Of a stretch of 64,000 nucleotides of DNA, positions 32,693 through 41,365 are shown in pieces. The notes beneath the pieces are model-generated. The model saw only the letters and a program-made list of their open reading frames with translations, was not told the DNA's origin and did no database searches. Both the position numbers and the translations under genes were made by a program. This DNA comes from Nocardia amikacinitolerans NBRC 108937 (lineage in GTDB: Bacteria > Actinomycetota > Actinomycetes > Mycobacteriales > Mycobacteriaceae). The stretch spans positions 62,001 through 126,000 of the forward strand of contig NZ_BDAU01000083.1 in the NCBI RefSeq assembly GCF_001612615.1. Reading direction: 5' to 3'. Numbering within the stretch: the stretch's first letter is position 1; each line of letters opens with the position of its first letter.

Positions 32693-34858
32693 TCAGCTCA
32701 GTCCGGCGGCGTCCATGCCGCGCAGTTCCTTCTTCAGGTCGGCGATCTCGTCGCGCAGCCTGCCCGCGAGCTCGAACTGCAGCTCGCGGGCGGCGTTCAT
32801 CATCTGCGCGGTGAGCTCGGTGACCAGGTCGGCCAGTTCTGCACGCGGCATCGACTTGATGTCGCGGCCCTCGATGACGCCCGCGCTGACCGCGCGCCCT
32901 GGTTCGCCCTGGGCGCGCCTGCCGCGGCTGGCGTTGCGACCCGAGCCGCCGACCTCGACCTCGTCGGCCTCCCGGTACACCTGGTCCAGGATGTCGGCGA
33001 TCTTCTTGCGCAACGGCTTCGGGTCGATGCCCATCTGCTCGTTGTAGGCGATCTGCTTGGCCCTGCGCCGCTCGGTCTCCTCGATCGCGTGGCGCATGGA
33101 GTCGGTGACCTTGTCGGCGTACATGTGCACCTCACCGGAGACGTTGCGGGCCGCGCGGCCGATGGTCTGGATGAGGCTGGTGCTGCTGCGCAGGAAGCCC
33201 TCCTTGTCGGCGTCCAGGATGGCGACCAGCGAGACCTCCGGCAGGTCGAGACCCTCGCGCAGCAGGTTGATGCCGACGAGCACGTCGTATTCGCCGAGGC
33301 GCAGCTGGCGCAGCAACTCGACGCGGCGCAGCGTGTCGATCTCCGAGTGCAGGTAGCGCACCCGGACGCCGAGCCCGAGCAGGTAGTCGGTGAGATCCTC
33401 GGCCATCTTCTTGGTGAGCGTGGTGACAAGCACTCGCTCGTCCCGCTCGGTGCGCTGCCGGATCTCGTGCAGCAGGTCGTCGATCTGCCCCTTGGTCGGC
33501 TTCACCACCACCTTAGGGTCGACCAGGCCGGTCGGGCGGATGACCTGCTCGACCACCTCGCCGCCCGCCTGCCCCAGCTCGTACGGGCCAGGTGTCGCGG
33601 ACAGGTACACCGTCTGCCCGATGCGATCGGCGAACTCCTCCCAGGTGAGCGGGCGGTTGTCGACCGCGGACGGCAGCCGGAAGCCGTACTCGACCAGATT
33701 CCGCTTGCGCGACATGTCGCCCTCGTACATGCCGCCGATCTGCGGCACGGTGACGTGCGACTCGTCGATGACGAGCAAAAAGTCCTCGGGGAAGTAGTCG
33801 AGCAGCGTCGCGGGCGCCGAGCCGGCCGCTCGGCCGTCGATGTGGCGCGAGTAGTTCTCGATGCCGGAGCAGAACCCGACCTGCCGGATCATCTCCAGGT
33901 CGTACTGGGTGCGCATGCGCAAGCGCTGCGCCTCCAGCAGCTTGCCCTGGCGCTCGAACTCGGCGAGCCGCTCCTCGAGCTCCTGCTCGATGTCGCGGGT
34001 CGCGCGCTCCATGCGCTCCGGGCCCGCCACGTAGTGGGTCGCCGGGAAGATGCGCAGCGTGTCCACCTTGCGCACCACGTCGCCGGTCAGCGGGTGCAGG
34101 TAATACAGCGCCTCGATCTCGTCGCCGAAGAACTCGATGCGCACCGCGAGTTCCTCATAGGACGGGATGATCTCGACGGTGTCGCCACGGACCCGGAACG
34201 AGCCGCGGGTGAAGGACAGGTCGTTGCGGGTGTACTGCACGTCGACGAGCAGCCGGAGCAGCGCGTCCCGGTCGACCTCGGTGCCGACCTCGAGCTGCAC
34301 CGAGCGGTCCAGATACGACTGCGGCGTGCCGAGGCCGTAGATGCACGACACCGAGGCGACCACCACCACATCGCGCCGGGACAGCAGGCTCGAGGTCGCC
34401 GAGTGGCGCAGCCGCTCCACGTCGTCGTTGATCGAGCTGTCCTTCTCGATGTAGGTGTCGGTCTGGGCGATGTACGCCTCGGGTTGGTAGTAGTCGTAGT
34501 ACGAGACGAAGTACTCGACCGCGTTGTGCGGGAGCATCTCGCGCAACTCGTTGGCCAGCTGGGCGGCGAGCGTCTTGTTCGGCGCCATCACCAGGGTCGG
34601 GCGCTGCAACTTCTCGATGAGCCACGCCGTGGTGGCCGACTTGCCGGTGCCGGTGGCGCCGAGCAGGACCACGTCGCGCTCGCCCGCCTTGATCCTGCGC
34701 TCCAGCTCCGCGATGGCCGCGGGCTGATCGCCCGCCGGCTGGTGCTCGCTGACCACCTGGAACTGCCCCTCGGCGCGCTCGATGGCGCCGACGGGACGGA
34801 ACTCCGAACGCGCGAGCGGGGTCTCGCCTTCGGCGGGAATCTCGGTAGCGAAAGCCAT
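32693..34858 (-). CDS. uvrB: excinuclease ABC subunit B
   Basis: 721 residues. UvrB is the damage-verifying helicase-like subunit handed to DNA by UvrA. It shows Walker [14 protein letters not shown], the beta-hairpin region ([17 protein letters not shown]), DESHV as Walker B, helicase motifs V and VI ([36 protein letters not shown]), and the C-terminal UVR coiled-coil motif that binds UvrC. A short actinobacterial N-terminal extension of about 25 residues precedes [14 protein letters not shown]. The start was set at ATG 34858 (MAFATEIPA). Confidence 0.97.
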   Translation of the reverse strand: MAFATEIPAEGETPLARSEFRPVGAIERAEGQFQVVSEHQPAGDQPAAIAELERRIKAGERDVVLLGATGTGKSATTAWLIEKLQRPTLVMAPNKTLAAQLANELREMLPHNAVEYFVSYYDYYQPEAYIAQTDTYIEKDSSINDDVERLRHSATSSLLSRRDVVVVASVSCIYGLGTPQSYLDRSVQLEVGTEVDRDALLRLLVDVQYTRNDLSFTRGSFRVRGDTVEIIPSYEELAVRIEFFGDEIEALYYLHPLTGDVVRKVDTLRIFPATHYVAGPERMERATRDIEQELEERLAEFERQGKLLEAQRLRMRTQYDLEMIRQVGFCSGIENYSRHIDGRAAGSAPATLLDYFPEDFLLVIDESHVTVPQIGGMYEGDMSRKRNLVEYGFRLPSAVDNRPLTWEEFADRIGQTVYLSATPGPYELGQAGGEVVEQVIRPTGLVDPKVVVKPTKGQIDDLLHEIRQRTERDERVLVTTLTKKMAEDLTDYLLGLGVRVRYLHSEIDTLRRVELLRQLRLGEYDVLVGINLLREGLDLPEVSLVAILDADKEGFLRSSTSLIQTIGRAARNVSGEVHMYADKVTDSMRHAIEETERRRAKQIAYNEQMGIDPKPLRKKIADILDQVYREADEVEVGGSGRNASRGRRAQGEPGRAVSAGVIEGRDIKSMPRAELADLVTELTAQMMNAARELQFELAGRLRDEIADLKKELRGMDAAGLS

Positions 34859-35175
34859 GACAACCAGCGTAGGCGCAGGCACCGACAGATTTCGCGGCCC
34901 GGTGACCCGGCGCACGCGCGGGGCCTTCGAGTGGGGCCGAACTCCCCTCCTGCTCGGCCCCACTCCCGGCGGAGCGGAAACCGAACGGAACACTCGTGCC
35001 TGGGCCGCGGTCCAGGATATCGACCACAGTTATCGGTTGGCAAATCCTGTAATTTCAATTTTCAATTACCCGCCGCCACCTGCTCCGACCGCGACCGCGT
35101 GCCGAACCCCGAGCATCGGCCACGCGCACGAGCGCAGGACTCGACGGAACGTCCGCGACGGTAGATTCTGACTGC

Positions 35176-35700
35176 ATGACACAGGCACCAGCAGTGAACG
35201 TGCACCGACCCAAGGTCGAGTACTTCGATGTCGCGAGCCTGACCAACACGGACCCCAAGGGGTTCGTGCGGCCGGTCGAGCGCTATCGCGTCGAACCGTG
35301 GGGCCTGTACATGGCACGCACCGCCGACCATCCGCAGTTCCACTACATGGAGTCCTGGCTGCTGCCCGAACTGGGCCTGCGCGCAACGGTTTTCCACTAC
35401 AACCCGGCGCATCGGCGCGATCAGGACTACTACCTGGACCTCGGCGAGTTCACCAGGATCGAACCGAAGAAGTGGCGGTCGGTCGACCACTACCTCGACA
35501 TCGTGGTGCGCTCCGAGCGCGAGACGATCCTGCTCGACGTGGACGAACTGCTCGCCGCGCACGCCGCTGGCCTGATCGGCGCGGCCGAGGCGGAGGCCGC
35601 CATCCAGCACGCGACCGCCGCGATCGACGGCATCGCCGCGCACGGGCATTCCCTCGACGACTGGCTCGCCACCCGCGACATCGAGCTGACCTGGCTCTGA
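35176..35700 (+). CDS. DUF402 domain-containing protein
   Basis: 174 residues. It matches DUF402: VERYRVEPWGLYMARTADHPQFHYMESWLLPELGL, then the characteristic RRDQDYYLDLGEFTR and LDIVVRSERETILLDVDELLAAHAAGLI. Some DUF402 members are nucleotide phosphatases with a metal-dependent beta-barrel; whether this one is active is unknown. A -10-like TAGATT at 35162-35167 lies 8 nt before the ATG, implying a leaderless transcript. A strong terminator follows. A DUF402-like gene also lies between uvrB and coaE in mycobacteria. Confidence 0.87.
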   Translation: MTQAPAVNVHRPKVEYFDVASLTNTDPKGFVRPVERYRVEPWGLYMARTADHPQFHYMESWLLPELGLRATVFHYNPAHRRDQDYYLDLGEFTRIEPKKWRSVDHYLDIVVRSERETILLDVDELLAAHAAGLIGAAEAEAAIQHATAAIDGIAAHGHSLDDWLATRDIELTWL

Positions 35701-35751
35701 CCGCCGCCGATCCCACCGGAAAAACCGCCACCGACCCCACCGGAGAAACGC

Positions 35752-35787
35752 CGAGTGCCCGGCGGAGCGATTCCCGCCGGGCACTCG
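35752..35787 (+). terminator. 14-bp terminator hairpin after the DUF402 gene
   Basis: CGAGTGCCCGGCGG (35752-35765) pairs perfectly with CCGCCGGGCACTCG (35774-35787) around an 8-nt loop, 51 nt after the DUF402 stop. No U-tract. Confidence 0.75.
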
Positions 35788-36103
35788 CCCGCACCGCGCC
35801 CAACGACCTCCATCGGCTGAGCCGCACCGGTTTGCGACGGGCTTGCTCACCCGCACCCGAAGCCCCGCGCCCACGAGGAACGACCCCGTGAAGGAGAAAT
35901 ACCGGAAATTCTGGGACGGCCGTTCGGTCGGCTGTCGTGATTCGGCCGGAAGAATGGCGGTGCCGGTTACCCGGCGGTATCGATATCAGCGTGCGCACCG
36001 ATATGACGACCGCCACTCCCCAGGACGCCCGTGAGCACAGCATCCGGCTTTCCGGAGAATTTCCGGTGAAGTCGTCCGAAATGGGAGATTCGCGCGATAA
36101 CGG
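35788..36103. other. intergenic region downstream of coaE, no gene recognised
   Basis: Short frames exist (for example from GTG 35888 and within 35937-36125) but lack ribosome-binding sites, family likeness and the strong third-position GC of neighbouring genes. Nothing else is recognised. Confidence 0.5.
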
Positions 36104-37294
36104 TCAGCCGAGCAGCCGCCGATAGGCCGCGTCGAACCACGGTTCCTTCACCGCGTAATACGCCTCCGAGGCGGCGTCGCCGACGAGCCCGGACGCCTTG
36201 GCCGCCGCCTCGCGCTTCACCGCGAGGTACTCCTCGCGCGCCGCCGCGTCCGCGCGCAGCCAGTCGCGGAAGGCAAGCGCGAACCGCTGCCCCGGCGACC
36301 CGTCCACCCGGATGTGCACGTTGGCGAGGCGGCCAGGGTCGGCGTTGCCGTGCAGCCGCTTGACCCACCGTGCGGTGTCGGTCCCCTCCGGGTCACCCTC
36401 GGTCGGCTTCGGATTGTCGTGCGTGACATGCGCTTTCACCGGGAAACCTGCCGCACCGAGCGCGTCGCGCAGCCCCTCGGCCGCCGCCAGATCTGCCACC
36501 GTGACCTGCAGATCCAGCACGTCTTTCGCGGGCAGACCCGGCACCGCCGTGGAACCGATGTGATCGATGCGGGAGGCCACCGCGCCGCAGGCCACCCACA
36601 GTCGCGCGATCAGCCGCTGCGCCTGCGCGGCCCATTCCGGATCGTGCGGGACCAGCCGCAGCTCCCCTCTCGCCGCGGGCGTCCCGGTGCGCAGGTTGCG
36701 CTCGAACGGCACCAGCCGCTCCTCCCACAGCCGGTGCACCGCGGCGTCGACCTCGCCCGCAGGGCCGCTGTTGTCCAGCAGGACGTCGGCCACCGCACGC
36801 CGCTGTTCGTCCGTCGCCTGCGCCGAAATTCGGGCCCGCGCATCGGCTTCCGTAACGCCGCGGAATTCCGCGAGACGACGAATTCGAGTTTCCGCGTCGA
36901 CGTCGACGATCAACACCAGATTCATCAACGGCGCCAAACCATTTTCCACCAACAGCGGAATATCTTGGACGACAATGGCGTCCGCCGGGGCCGCCGAAAT
37001 CAATTCCGCGGTGCGCTTTCCGACCAGCGGATGAGTAATGGAATTCAGGGTTGCCCTTGCCGCGTCGTCGGCGAACGCGACGGCCGCGAGCGCCGGGCGA
37101 TCCAGGCTGCCGTCCGCTGTGAGGATGCCGGGACCGAACGCCTCGACCAAGGCCGCGAGTCCCTCGCTGCCCGGCGCGACGACCTCCCTGGCGATCAGGT
37201 CGGAATCGACGATGACCCCGCCACACTCGGCGAGGATCCGCGCCACCGTCGACTTGCCAGCTCCCATGCCTCCGGTGAGGCCGATCCGCAACAT
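36104..37294 (-). CDS. coaE: dephospho-CoA kinase fused to a GrpB-like (UPF0157) domain
   Basis: 396 residues. The first 200 or so are CoaE, which phosphorylates dephospho-CoA in the last step of coenzyme A synthesis: P-loop GLTGGMGAGKSTVA at 5-18, DSDLIAREVV, ITHPLVGKR and VVQDIPLLVENGL. The rest is a GrpB/UPF0157 nucleotidyltransferase-like domain (RIDHIGSTAVPGLPAKDVLDLQVTV, ANVHIRVDGSPGQRFALAFRDWLR). This two-domain form is normal in mycobacteria and their relatives, where the extension is reported to act on the stability of the kinase. ATG start at 37294. Confidence 0.96.
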   Translation of the reverse strand: MLRIGLTGGMGAGKSTVARILAECGGVIVDSDLIAREVVAPGSEGLAALVEAFGPGILTADGSLDRPALAAVAFADDAARATLNSITHPLVGKRTAELISAAPADAIVVQDIPLLVENGLAPLMNLVLIVDVDAETRIRRLAEFRGVTEADARARISAQATDEQRRAVADVLLDNSGPAGEVDAAVHRLWEERLVPFERNLRTGTPAARGELRLVPHDPEWAAQAQRLIARLWVACGAVASRIDHIGSTAVPGLPAKDVLDLQVTVADLAAAEGLRDALGAAGFPVKAHVTHDNPKPTEGDPEGTDTARWVKRLHGNADPGRLANVHIRVDGSPGQRFALAFRDWLRADAAAREEYLAVKREAAAKASGLVGDAASEAYYAVKEPWFDAAYRRLLG

Positions 37295-37599
37295 TCGTTC
37301 AGTTTCGCATCCGCCGCGCCCGACCGGCCGACCGCCCGGCGGGGCGCAACGGGGGCACACCGCGCGAACAAGCGGATTACCCACCCACCCCGGCAATTTC
37401 ACTCACGGCGGCGCCAATTGCCCGTTCCGTGACGCGGCCGAGACCGATTCGCAACATTTACGTCGGAACCGCCGCGCGGCCCGACAACTTTCCGACACGC
37501 CGAGGCAATTACTTCCGCAAAATACTGTGTTCCACACTTTCGTTCCGCTAATCTTCGCCGTGGCGATCCAGGCCAGTACCAGCAAGCAAAGGAAAACCA
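37295..37599. other. AT-richer divergent intergenic region coaE / 37600
   Basis: No gene supported. The region is markedly AT-richer than its surroundings between about 37430 and 37600. It contains TAATCT (a -10-like hexamer near 37549-37554) on the plus strand, upstream of the small gene at 37600. A minus-strand frame of 65 codons here has poor codon bias and is not accepted. Confidence 0.5.
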
Positions 37600-37812
37600 T
37601 TGGGCACCAGAATCAACCAGACGGGTCGCCACCGCCTGGGCATGGCGGGCGGGGTGCACTGCCTCGAGATCCCCGCCGTCGCGGCCGCGCTCGCCGAGCA
37701 CCGCCGCTCTTGGTTCACCGCACTGATCAGTCCGGCCCGGCACAGCTTCGCGGCCATGCGAAAACGCTCCACCGTGGCCACGGCCTACTGGGTACCGGCG
37801 ACCGCCAACTGA
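37600..37812 (+). CDS. small hypothetical protein, TTG start
   Basis: 70 residues, basic, not recognised. I accept it because of an AAAGGAAAA ribosome-binding site directly before TTG 37600, strong G/C at third codon positions, and a perfect 10-bp terminator 17 nt after the stop. The sequence is Arg/His/Ala-rich, with a central hydrophobic stretch (CLEIPAVAAALAEHRRSWFTALI) and a C-terminal TVATAYWVPATAN. No signal peptide or membrane segment is clear. Confidence 0.55.
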   Translation: MGTRINQTGRHRLGMAGGVHCLEIPAVAAALAEHRRSWFTALISPARHSFAAMRKRSTVATAYWVPATAN

Positions 37813-37828
37813 ACTCGTTCCACGACAG

Positions 37829-37852
37829 TGGCCCAGCCGCTCGGCTGGGCCA
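37829..37852. terminator. bidirectional terminator between 37600 gene and marR/ohrR
   Basis: TGGCCCAGCC (37829-37838) and GGCTGGGCCA (37843-37852) form a perfect 10-bp stem with a GCTC tetraloop between two convergent genes. Confidence 0.8.
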
Positions 37853-37873
37853 TTCGCGTGCGCCGAGCCTGGC

Positions 37874-38317
37874 TCAGAGCTTGGCGCCCTCCACAACGGC
37901 GGTGAACTCGCGCACCTCGGCGCGGAAGCGGGCGAGACCCTCCCGGTCGAGGCCGGTGGCGTCGGCGATCTTCCTCGGGACCTCCCTGGCCCGTTCGCGC
38001 AGCGCCGCACCGGCCTCGGTCGGTCGAACCAGCACCGAGCGTTCGTCCTCCGCGGAGCGCACCCTGCTGATCAGCCCCGTGGTCTCCAGCCGTTTCAACA
38101 ACGGCGACAGGGTGCCCGAGTCGAGGTCGAGCGCCTCGCCCAGCTCTTTCACCGTCACGGTTTCGCGCTCCCACAGCACCAGCATCACCAGGTACTGCGG
38201 ATAGGTCAGCCCGAGGTCGTCCAGCATCGGCCGGTAGAGCCGCGTGAGCGCCCGCGAGGCGGCGTACAGCGCGAAGCACACCTGGTTGTCGAGCTGGAGT
38301 TCGCTCGTCTGTGTCAT
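37874..38317 (-). CDS. MarR/OhrR-family transcriptional regulator
   Basis: 147 residues. A winged-helix MarR fold with LGLTYPQYLVMLVLWE, the recognition helix region LDLDSGTLSPLLKRLETTGLI and the wing RSAEDERSVLVRPTEAG. The N-terminal LDNQVCFALYAASR places a lone Cys (Cys14) where OhrR proteins carry the peroxide-sensing cysteine, so organic-hydroperoxide sensing is likely. The start is ATG 38317 (MTQTSELQ). It lies 49 nt downstream of a quinone oxidoreductase gene on the same strand, probably in one operon; no ohr peroxidase gene is visible in the window. Confidence 0.88.
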   Translation of the reverse strand: MTQTSELQLDNQVCFALYAASRALTRLYRPMLDDLGLTYPQYLVMLVLWERETVTVKELGEALDLDSGTLSPLLKRLETTGLISRVRSAEDERSVLVRPTEAGAALRERAREVPRKIADATGLDREGLARFRAEVREFTAVVEGAKL

Positions 38318-38366
38318 GGTCACCACCTCTTTGTCGAAGGTAGTAGCCGATTCAGTGGCCTGCAAT

Positions 38367-39362
38367 TCACCCGGCGCGATCCGGCGTTGGCGAAAGTGCG
38401 ATCTTCGCATTGCGACCTGGGCGTTCGCTGGCGGCAGCCGCCTCGGCCGCGTGCTCGAGCGAGTGCACCGCCGCGATGCTCAGCCGCAGTTCGCCGCTCG
38501 CGGCGAGCTCGACCAGCTCGCGCAGCACCCTGGTGCGCTCGGCGGCGCCGATCTCCTGCGCCCGCTGGGCGCCCCAGAAGCCTTTCACCACAGCCTGTTT
38601 GAAGATGAGGGTGCCTGGCGAGATCGTCCACGGCTTGCCGGACAGCGCGCCGAAGGAGATCAGCTCACCGTTCGGCGCGAGCAACTCGAGCAGGTCAGCG
38701 CCCGCAGGACCGCCCACCTGATCCACGGCGCGCACGATCGGCGCTCCTTCGGTGGCCGCGGCGGCTCGGTCGAGCCAGCCGTCGGTCTCGGTGTCGACGA
38801 CCGGTTCGTAGCCGAGTTCGCGCAGAGCGCGCACCGACGCCTCGCCGCGCACCAGATTCAGCACGCGCACGCCGCGGCGTCGCGCCAGCAGATTCAGCAG
38901 CCGCCCCACCGCGCCGTTCGCGGCGTTGACCACCACCCAGTCGCCCTGCCGCACGCGCAGATCGTCCAGCAGCACCGCGGCGCTGAACGGCATCGCGAGC
39001 AACTGGGCGGCCGTCTCGTCGTCGATCGAGTCGGGCACCGGCAGCGCCTGCGCCGCCTTGGCGACGAAGTACTCGGCCCACACCTCGGTCGCGCCGGAGA
39101 CCGCCACTCGCTGACCCACAGACCGGTCGGTCACGCCCTCGCCGACCGCGTCGATCCGTCCGACGCCTTCGGTGCCGGGGATCGCGGGCAGCGGCGGCCG
39201 GTAGCCGTAGACGCCGCGGATGATCGCGAGATCGTGGTTGTGGATCGGCGCGAGATCGAGCGCGATCCGCACCTCGCCGGGACCGGGCTCGGGCAGCGGC
39301 CGGTCCGCCGTGGCCAGCACATCCTTCGGCTCCCCGAATTCTTCGATGACAACGGCTCGCAC
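38367..39362 (-). CDS. zinc-independent quinone oxidoreductase (MDR family)
   Basis: 331 residues of the medium-chain dehydrogenase/reductase superfamily, QOR-like. The N-terminal GroES-like domain (PLPEPGPGEVRIALDLAPIHNHDL, PGTEGVGRIDAVGEG) precedes a Rossmann domain with VVNAANGAVGRLL. The Cys/His zinc ligands of alcohol dehydrogenases are absent, which fits an NADPH:quinone reductase. GTG 39362 was chosen because AAGGAGG lies 6 nt upstream. Together with the OhrR-like gene downstream and a palindrome between -35 and -10, this looks like a redox-inducible operon. Confidence 0.87.
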   Translation of the reverse strand: MRAVVIEEFGEPKDVLATADRPLPEPGPGEVRIALDLAPIHNHDLAIIRGVYGYRPPLPAIPGTEGVGRIDAVGEGVTDRSVGQRVAVSGATEVWAEYFVAKAAQALPVPDSIDDETAAQLLAMPFSAAVLLDDLRVRQGDWVVVNAANGAVGRLLNLLARRRGVRVLNLVRGEASVRALRELGYEPVVDTETDGWLDRAAAATEGAPIVRAVDQVGGPAGADLLELLAPNGELISFGALSGKPWTISPGTLIFKQAVVKGFWGAQRAQEIGAAERTRVLRELVELAASGELRLSIAAVHSLEHAAEAAAASERPGRNAKIALSPTPDRAG

Positions 39363-39402
39363 GTCGGCCTCCTTCGCTCGTTGGTTTCGCGATACCGGAC
39401 CC

Positions 39403-39431
39403 AGAGTAGCCCGCAATTCAATTGTGCCCAA
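39403..39431 (-). promoter_or_regulatory. promoter with embedded palindrome for the quinone oxidoreductase-ohrR operon
   Basis: On the minus strand TTGGGC (complement of 39426-39431) and TACTCT (complement of 39403-39408) are separated by exactly 17 nt. The spacer contains the perfect inverted repeat CAATTGAATTG (39414-39424), an AT-rich site of the type bound by OhrR/MarR proteins. Repression by the OhrR-like product is the simple inference. Confidence 0.65.
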
Positions 39432-39738
39432 TCAAATGGAGCGTGTGTCGCGTCACCCCCGGGGCCGGATAGCACGGCGGCCCGGTCCTCGCCCGCGTCA
39501 CCCGGAGCCGTCTGCACTTCACACACACGAGCTGGGCGTTCCGTGTCGCGGCACCCGCAGGCGAAACAGAACTCGGTCTACGCGCGTGCCACCCGGAATC
39601 GTCGGCCCGCGGCAGGTGCCGCGCAAGTGTGTCGAAGTAGCGCTCGGTCGACCAGGATCGGCACTCGCGGGCGGGAAATTCCGTACTCCCCCGGCCCTAG
39701 GCGGCGGACGAGACCGAGTGGAATGACGGCAACGCAGG
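39432..39738. other. intergenic region, no gene recognised
   Basis: Roughly 300 nt between two minus-strand genes. Frames present on either strand lack ribosome-binding sites and codon bias. It may contain the 3' end signal of the SPFH gene, but no convincing hairpin was seen. Confidence 0.45.
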
Positions 39739-41151
39739 TCAGTCCGCTGGCGAATTCCCCGACGCCCGGCGCGCCGACCACGCGTCGATCACGCCGTTCA
39801 GCTGGGCGACCACCGTCGCGAGCCCCGACAGATCACCGCCGATCTGGTACGAGCGCAGTTCGGCGGGCGCGGGCAGTTTGGCGACGATCTCGGGCAGGTT
39901 GGCGACCAGGGTGGCCTGGATGTTGGCGTCGTTCTGCGCGTTGGCGGTGGCGACGCGTTCCCGCTCGCGCTGCACGACGAGCAGCTCGCCCTCGTGTTCG
40001 GCGCGCTGCCGCGCCGCCGTCAGCGCCAGCTCGCCGTCCACTTCCACGCGGCGCAGCTCTTGGCGCAGGCGCAGGTTCTCGAGCAGCTCGGCGTGCTGTT
40101 CGCGTTCCAGCCGCACGGCGTGCAGTGCGGTCTGCTGCGCGAGTTCGGCGACCGCGCGCTTGTCGTCGTGTTCGCGGGTGGTGCGCCGCATCCGCTCCGC
40201 GGTCTCGCGGTCGAAGCGCGCCGCCTCGTTGCGGTCGCGCAGCTGCGCGAGTTCGCGCTCGTTCTCGATGCGCCGTTCCTCGCTCGACCGCTGCGCGGCC
40301 GCCTCCCTGGCCGAGATCGCTTCCTGCGCGGTGAGTTCCGCCAGCCGCGCGACCTGATTCTGTTCGGTGCGGTAGGGCTTCTGCAGGTTCTCCCACAGCG
40401 TCGAGGAACTGACCACCGCCTCCTTGATCTGCACGGTGACGATCCGCAGTCCGAGGCCGCGATCACCGCCGCCGGTCTGCGCCTCGCCGCTGCCTTCGGC
40501 GACCGCGCGCAACCGGGCGGTGAGCTCCTCGATGATGGGCTGCTTGTCGCTGAGCACGTCGCGCACGCCCATCGTGGACACCTTGTCCTTGATGGCGGCC
40601 TCGGCCTGCTCCCGCAGCTGAATGTTGACCAGTCGCATGGGATCTTCGGCGTCGGAGAAGTCGAGCTTGCGGTACGCGGTGCCGAAATCCTCGATGATCC
40701 ATTGCACGTAGCCCTGCACCAGCACGCCCTGCAGCTCCCGGCAGATGCAGTAGGCGTTGATCAGGATGGTCTGCATCGCGCCCGGCACCACGAGATAGGA
40801 GTCGGTGGCCGGGTTGTACCGGAACGACACACCGAGCCCGATGTGCAGCGGTTCCGCGCGCCCGCGCCTGGTGTGCACCACGAAGGCGTTGGGCGGCACC
40901 AGCACCGTGCGCCACCGCCAGAAGCCGGTGACCCGCACCTCGACCGGTCCCGCGCCCTGCCCATGAACGCTCTGGCCGACCCGGTCGGCCCGCTTCGCCA
41001 GCGCGCTGCGCGGCTGTAGCGGAGCGCCGGGCGCCTGCGGCGCGGGCGCCCCCACGGCCGGAGGCTTGCGCGTGCGCAGATCGTCCTCCAGCGCCGCCTG
41101 CTGCGCGACGACCTGATCGAGATAGGTGTTCTTACCCGGATTACTCCCCAT
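39739..41151 (-). CDS. large SPFH/band-7 domain protein with long coiled coil
   Basis: 470 residues. A disordered Pro/Ala-rich N-terminus (about 25-60) leads into a band-7/PHB domain (about 75-270: VLVPPNAFVVHTRRG, DFGTAYRKLDFSDAEDPMRLVNIQLREQAEAAIKDKVSTMGV, GLRIVTVQIKEAVVSS). A very long Glu/Arg-rich coiled coil (about 285-415) and a short C-terminal domain follow. No obvious membrane anchor or signal peptide. SPFH proteins oligomerise into membrane-associated rings or scaffolds; the partner here is unknown. A second, shorter SPFH protein is encoded at 51265-52149. Confidence 0.82.
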   Translation of the reverse strand: MGSNPGKNTYLDQVVAQQAALEDDLRTRKPPAVGAPAPQAPGAPLQPRSALAKRADRVGQSVHGQGAGPVEVRVTGFWRWRTVLVPPNAFVVHTRRGRAEPLHIGLGVSFRYNPATDSYLVVPGAMQTILINAYCICRELQGVLVQGYVQWIIEDFGTAYRKLDFSDAEDPMRLVNIQLREQAEAAIKDKVSTMGVRDVLSDKQPIIEELTARLRAVAEGSGEAQTGGGDRGLGLRIVTVQIKEAVVSSSTLWENLQKPYRTEQNQVARLAELTAQEAISAREAAAQRSSEERRIENERELAQLRDRNEAARFDRETAERMRRTTREHDDKRAVAELAQQTALHAVRLEREQHAELLENLRLRQELRRVEVDGELALTAARQRAEHEGELLVVQRERERVATANAQNDANIQATLVANLPEIVAKLPAPAELRSYQIGGDLSGLATVVAQLNGVIDAWSARRASGNSPAD

Positions 41152-41277
41152 GGCCGCGCACACTACCGGCGAATCCCCCCGCCCCCAACACTTTTCGTTC
41201 TACGCACGGCGCGGATCTCGAGGTCTCGAAGCCAGACTTGCTCCAGGGAGCCGGTAGGTGACGTGAGGTCCGCCACA

Positions 41278-41295
41278 CCTGGTAGTCACTTGCAG
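41278..41295. promoter_or_regulatory. degenerate operator overlapping the MMPL -35 box
   Basis: CCTGGTAGTCACTTGCAG matches the perfect palindrome at 41330-41348 (complementary strand) at 15 of 18 positions and overlaps the TTGCAG -35 element of the exporter promoter. Confidence 0.6.
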
Positions 41296-41319
41296 AAAAC
41301 GGGAAACCCGCCCTAGGCT
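41290..41319 (+). promoter_or_regulatory. promoter of the MMPL exporter gene
   Basis: TTGCAG (41290-41295) and TAGGCT (41314-41319) with an 18-nt spacer. The expected transcript start is near 41326, directly before the perfect operator palindrome. Confidence 0.6.
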
Positions 41320-41329
41320 GACCGAGAAA

Positions 41330-41348
41330 CCTGATAGTGACTATCAGG
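41330..41348. promoter_or_regulatory. perfect 19-bp palindromic operator CCTGATAGTGACTATCAGG
   Basis: Nine-bp arms CCTGATAGT and ACTATCAGG around a single G, between the predicted transcript start and the ribosome-binding site of the MMPL gene. Together with the degenerate upstream copy it would bracket the promoter. The best candidate regulator is the TetR encoded at 43590-44222. Confidence 0.75.
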
Positions 41349-41365
41349 TACTGACAGGAGGGGCC

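Noticed and set aside
35937-36125. Small plus-strand frame overlapping the coaE 3' end
   Set aside because: No ribosome-binding site, overlap with coaE and no coding bias.
37403-37600. Minus-strand 65-codon frame beginning MVFLCLLVLAW
   Set aside because: Looks like a signal peptide at first, but codon usage is poor at third positions, no ribosome-binding site exists and the sequence becomes Arg/Cys-rich without pattern.
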